Positions 61,188-64,000 of a stretch of DNA of 64,000 bases are shown here, one piece after another. Positions within the stretch are counted from its first letter, which is position 1; the number at the start of each line of letters is the position of its first letter. The notes under the pieces were generated by a model. That model was not told the DNA's origin. It did not search any database and saw only the letters and a list, made by a program, of their open reading frames with translations. The DNA comes from Geobacter sp. AOG2 (lineage in GTDB: Bacteria; Desulfobacterota; Desulfuromonadia; Geobacterales; Pseudopelobacteraceae), in contig NZ_BLJA01000001.1 of the NCBI RefSeq assembly GCF_019972295.1, forward strand, positions 2,794,158-2,858,157. Reading direction: 5' to 3'. Position numbers and translations under genes: made by a program.

Positions 61188-62774
61188 ATGCCGTTTATCT
61201 ATCGTAACCTCACCCTTTCTCCGCACGACGGAGAAGACCGCCTGCCTGAGCTTGTTGCCGCGCAACTCGCCGTCTCCCCTGCATCCCTGCGGGATTTCCG
61301 TATCCTCCGCAAGGGGATCGACGCCCGTCGCAAACCTCGTATCAAGGTCATTTATACCGTTTCCTTCTCCCTCGCCGAGGACGCTCCCCTGCTGGCCCGT
61401 CTCGCCCAGGAACCGGACCTGGAATGGCAGCCGGAATCGGCTCCCCACCTGTTCGCGCCGGTCAGGTCGCCGCAGCGGATCGTCATTGTGGGCAGCGGTC
61501 CGGCCGGGCTGTTCACGGCGCTGCGCCTGGCGGAATACGGCCTGACGGCAACCGTCATCGAGCGGGGCCAGCCGGTGGAACAGCGCAGCCTCGATGTCCA
61601 GAGGTTTTGGAAATCGGGCGTGCTGGACCCGGAGAGTAATGTCCAGTTCGGCGAGGGGGGTGCGGGCACCTTCTCGGACGGCAAGTTGACCTGCCGGTCC
61701 AAAGACCCGCTTGTGTCCTGGGTACTGGAGCGGATGGCCGGTTTCGGGGCGCCGCCCGAGATCCGCTATCTGGCCAAGCCCCATGTGGGCACCGATCGCC
61801 TGCGCACGGTCGTCGGCGCCATACGGCGGTATCTGCTGGATAAGGGGTTCACGATCCGTTTCGGTTGCCGCCTCACCGATATTGTCGCCGCCGACGGGGC
61901 CGTTTCCGCGATCATGGTCAACGGGGAGACGGAACTGCCGTGCGACCTGCTGGTCCTGGCCAGCGGCCACAGCGCCCGGGACACCTATGAAATGCTGGAG
62001 CGGCGCGGTGTGCCGCTGGAGCAGAAGGCGTTCGCCATGGGGCTCCGGGTGGAACATCCCCAGGCCCTGATCGACCGTATCCAGTACGGCGGCCCGCGCC
62101 ACCCAAGCCTTCCGGCGGCCGACTATGCCGTGGCCTGGAACAACGGCGCCAGCGGCCGCAGCGCCTATTCCTTCTGCATGTGCCCCGGCGGCGTGGTCAT
62201 CGGCGGCGCATCCGAGGAGGGGGGCGTGGTCACCAACGGCATGAGCGGCCAGATGCGCAATGCTCCGTTCGCCAACAGCGCCCTGGTGGTGAACGTCACC
62301 CCGGCCGACTTCGGCGGCGGCGACCCGTTGGCCGGGGTCAGGTTTCAACGCCATTGGGAGCGACAGGCCTTCCTGGCCGGGGGAGGCGGCTACCGCGCCC
62401 CGGCCAGCAATCTGATGGGGTTCATGGGGCTGCCCGGCAAGGGCCCGCTCTCGTCCAGCTACCGTCCCGGCATCGTCGAGGCCGACCTGGGCGAGGCGCT
62501 GCCGCCGTTCATCACCCGGACCCTGCGGGAAGGGATCAACGAATTCGGGCGCAAGTTGCGGGGCTTCGTCACCGCCGAGGCCGTCCTGGTGGGCATCGAG
62601 TCCCGAACCTCGGCCCCGGTGCGCATTCCGCGCAATGAGCGCTATGAGTCGGTCGGGCTTGCGGGGCTGTACCCGGCGGGCGAGGGGGCCGGCTATGCCG
62701 GCGGCATCATGAGCTCGGCGATTGACGGCATCAGGATAGCGGACACCATAGCAGCCCGGTTAAGAGGTTGTTGA
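61188..62774 (+). CDS. FAD-dependent oxidoreductase of the COG2509 type, 528 aa
   Basis: Starts [20 protein letters not shown]. The first 90 residues are a small alpha/beta domain; then the FAD Rossmann motif [20 protein letters not shown] and [66 protein letters not shown] and [20 protein letters not shown] are hallmarks of this uncharacterised dehydrogenase family. Reaction unknown. The last codons (GGT TGT) and the TGA stop come from the palindromic element that begins at 62765, so the original C-terminus was probably altered. Confidence 0.85.
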   Translation: MPFIYRNLTLSPHDGEDRLPELVAAQLAVSPASLRDFRILRKGIDARRKPRIKVIYTVSFSLAEDAPLLARLAQEPDLEWQPESAPHLFAPVRSPQRIVIVGSGPAGLFTALRLAEYGLTATVIERGQPVEQRSLDVQRFWKSGVLDPESNVQFGEGGAGTFSDGKLTCRSKDPLVSWVLERMAGFGAPPEIRYLAKPHVGTDRLRTVVGAIRRYLLDKGFTIRFGCRLTDIVAADGAVSAIMVNGETELPCDLLVLASGHSARDTYEMLERRGVPLEQKAFAMGLRVEHPQALIDRIQYGGPRHPSLPAADYAVAWNNGASGRSAYSFCMCPGGVVIGGASEEGGVVTNGMSGQMRNAPFANSALVVNVTPADFGGGDPLAGVRFQRHWERQAFLAGGGGYRAPASNLMGFMGLPGKGPLSSSYRPGIVEADLGEALPPFITRTLREGINEFGRKLRGFVTAEAVLVGIESRTSAPVRIPRNERYESVGLAGLYPAGEGAGYAGGIMSSAIDGIRIADTIAARLRGC

Positions 62775-62885
62775 AAAACAGCCATCTCGCCGCCGTCCTC
62801 GAATGCCCCTTCGTGCGGCGTAGCGCTGCTACGCCTCCTTTGGGCCTTCTGCGGGTGCGACGATCTGGCTATTTTTGAACAACCT
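62765..62885. repeat. 121-bp palindromic repeat element, copy 2
   Basis: Same length as copy 1 (52122-52242) and inverse orientation: AGGTTGTTGAAAAACAGCC at the left, GGCTATTTTTGAACAACCT at the right. It supplies the last codons and stop of the FAD oxidoreductase gene. Confidence 0.85.
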
Positions 62886-62932
62886 GAATTGCTGAGAGCT
62901 TGTTTGAAAATCAAGAAGTAAAGGAGCGCCGC

Positions 62933-64000
62933 GTGGCAAAACAATTCGTAGCCGACATAAAGGACCGTGACCCGGTCGCCGCCGTTTTTCTGGTCAAGGA
63001 GAAGATCATGGCCATGGCCAAGAACGGCAAGCCCTATATGAACCTGCGCCTGATGGATAAGAGCGGCGATGTGGACGCCAAGATCTGGGACAACGTGGAC
63101 GCCCTGGACAAGCTCTTCGAGCGGGACGATTTCGTGCAGGTGCGCGGCAAGGCATCGGTCTATCTGAACAAGATGCAGGTGGTGGTGGCCGAGATCACCC
63201 GGATCCCCGAGGAAACGGTCAACCTGGCCGACTTTCTGCCCGAATCGCCCCGCGACAGCGGCGAGATGTGCCGGGAGCTGGATGCGGTGGTGGCCGCCAT
63301 AGCCGATCCCCACCTCAAGGCGCTCATGGAGGCGTTCCTGGCGGATGGCCCCCTCATGGCCAAGTACCGCACGGCCCCGGCCGCCAAGGGGATGCACCAT
63401 GTCTATCTGGGAGGGCTTCTGGAACACTCCCTGTCGCTCGTCAGGCTGGTGAAGACCATCGTGCCGATGTACGTGGGGATCAACGAGGACCTGCTGGTGG
63501 TGGGGGCGCTGCTGCACGACGTGGGCAAGATCCACGAGATGAGCTATGAGCGCGCCTTCGACTATACGGACGAGGGGAAGCTCCTGGGACACATCACCAT
63601 CGGCGTGGCGCTGGTGGAGGACAAGATCCGCACGGTGGAGGGATTTTCCCGGGAGCTGGCCATGCTGCTCAAACACATGCTCCTCTCCCACCACGGCCAG
63701 TACGAGTACGGTTCGCCCAAGCGCCCCAAGACCGTGGAGGCCACCATCCTCAACTATCTGGACGACATGGACTCCAAGATCAACGGCATCCAGGCCCATA
63801 TCGCCAAGGAAAGCGCCAGCAGTTCACGCTGGACCTCCCACCATCGGCTCTATGACCGTTATTTTTTCAAGGGTAACGGCATGGGCGGCGAGGAGGTGGA
63901 ACAGGAGGAGTGCGAAGAGCAGGCCCCGGAGTCGGATGAGCCGGTCATCCAGGTGGAGTCCCCTGCCCGCCCGGCGCGGCGGGAGGAAAAGCCAGGCTTT
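62933..64000 (+). CDS. YhaM/CbfI-family 3'-5' exoribonuclease, 3' end beyond window
   Basis: GTG start at 62933 after AAAGGAGCGCC; 356 codons are open to the window edge. Residues about 10-85 are an OB-fold (DPVAAVFLVKEKIMAMAKNG, PYMNLRLMDKSGDVDAKIWD). Residues about 115-300 are an HD phosphohydrolase domain with HHVYLGGLLEHSLSLVRLV, LVVGALLHDVGKIHEM, LLGHITIG and HMLLSHHGQYEYGSPKRPKT, the order seen in YhaM. These enzymes trim RNA or DNA from the 3' end. After about residue 310 the chain is an acidic tail (EEVEQEEC). Confidence 0.9.
   Translation, partial: MAKQFVADIKDRDPVAAVFLVKEKIMAMAKNGKPYMNLRLMDKSGDVDAKIWDNVDALDKLFERDDFVQVRGKASVYLNKMQVVVAEITRIPEETVNLADFLPESPRDSGEMCRELDAVVAAIADPHLKALMEAFLADGPLMAKYRTAPAAKGMHHVYLGGLLEHSLSLVRLVKTIVPMYVGINEDLLVVGALLHDVGKIHEMSYERAFDYTDEGKLLGHITIGVALVEDKIRTVEGFSRELAMLLKHMLLSHHGQYEYGSPKRPKTVEATILNYLDDMDSKINGIQAHIAKESASSSRWTSHHRLYDRYFFKGNGMGGEEVEQEECEEQAPESDEPVIQVESPARPARREEKPGF

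Noticed and set aside
60711-62354. 547-aa minus-strand open frame
   Set aside because: Antisense of the receiver and FAD oxidoreductase genes; no recognisable domain.

Overview
The window looks like a chromosome segment of a high-GC member of the Geobacterales (Desulfuromonadota). The evidence is the style of the genes: a porin next to multiheme c-type cytochromes, a bacteriohemerythrin, many PAS/HisKA/receiver histidine kinases, a DUF4388 protein, a GEMM riboswitch in front of a chemoreceptor, and a conserved run mtnP / pfkB kinase / TPR lipoprotein / RodZ-like / GAF / receiver / USP / histidine kinase. No rRNA, tRNA, CRISPR array or intact transposase was seen.

Layout. 1-1133 is the edge of a decayed prophage: the 5' end of a head-tail connector (portal) gene, a small phage structural gene, a 130-bp inverted-repeat element between them, and a broken gene. 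1148-8042 (minus) holds an OmpA-like barrel, a receiver + HDOD pair, a very long FG-GAP lipoprotein and qorB, with divergent qorR at 8138. 8600-11545 has an outer-membrane phospholipase, a metallophosphatase lipoprotein and two tiny coupled genes. 11906-14628 is a two-gene secreted/lipoprotein operon of unknown job. 15045-17961 is a redox/tautomerase/exporter area interrupted by two low-GC membrane-protein cassettes bounded by attC-like sites. 18053-24407 has envelope proteins, a hybrid kinase and a LysR / LrgA-LrgB locus. 24493-29299 has a GT-C-type glycosyltransferase, a Gly/His-rich lipoprotein, bacteriohemerythrin, DUF4197 and a racemase-family protein. 30315-35447 has a membrane hybrid kinase and a TPR-glycosyltransferase fusion. 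35463-41457 (minus) contains three structured RNA leaders: one good GEMM riboswitch before a chemoreceptor and two copies of a GEMM-like variant before a PhnA-like gene and a small-protein/amidohydrolase operon. 41889-43975 has a DUF4388 protein, a small unknown and an AraC regulator. 44297-48723 is a porin / octaheme / decaheme cytochrome operon that probably carries electrons across the outer membrane. 48854-52034 has a DUF3108 protein, mtgA and rlmN; 52244-53593 is a DEAD-box helicase with a terminator in its leader; 54002-64000 is housekeeping plus signalling genes, ending in a cut-off YhaM-family exonuclease gene.

The most unusual feature is a repeated intergenic module: an intrinsic terminator with near-identical sequence, then a 17-bp dyad TGTTAA-N5-TTAACA, then exactly 13-14 bp later a promoter of form TTGAAA-N17-TAGAAG. 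It stands before an OmpA-like barrel, the FG-GAP lipoprotein, a secreted proline-rich protein, a small lipoprotein, a GT-C enzyme and two hybrid kinases, which implies a regulon of mostly envelope genes under one unknown DNA-binding protein. Other repeated structures are a 121-bp palindromic element at the 3' ends of two genes and 9-bp minisatellites organised as long inverted arms at three intergenic sites.
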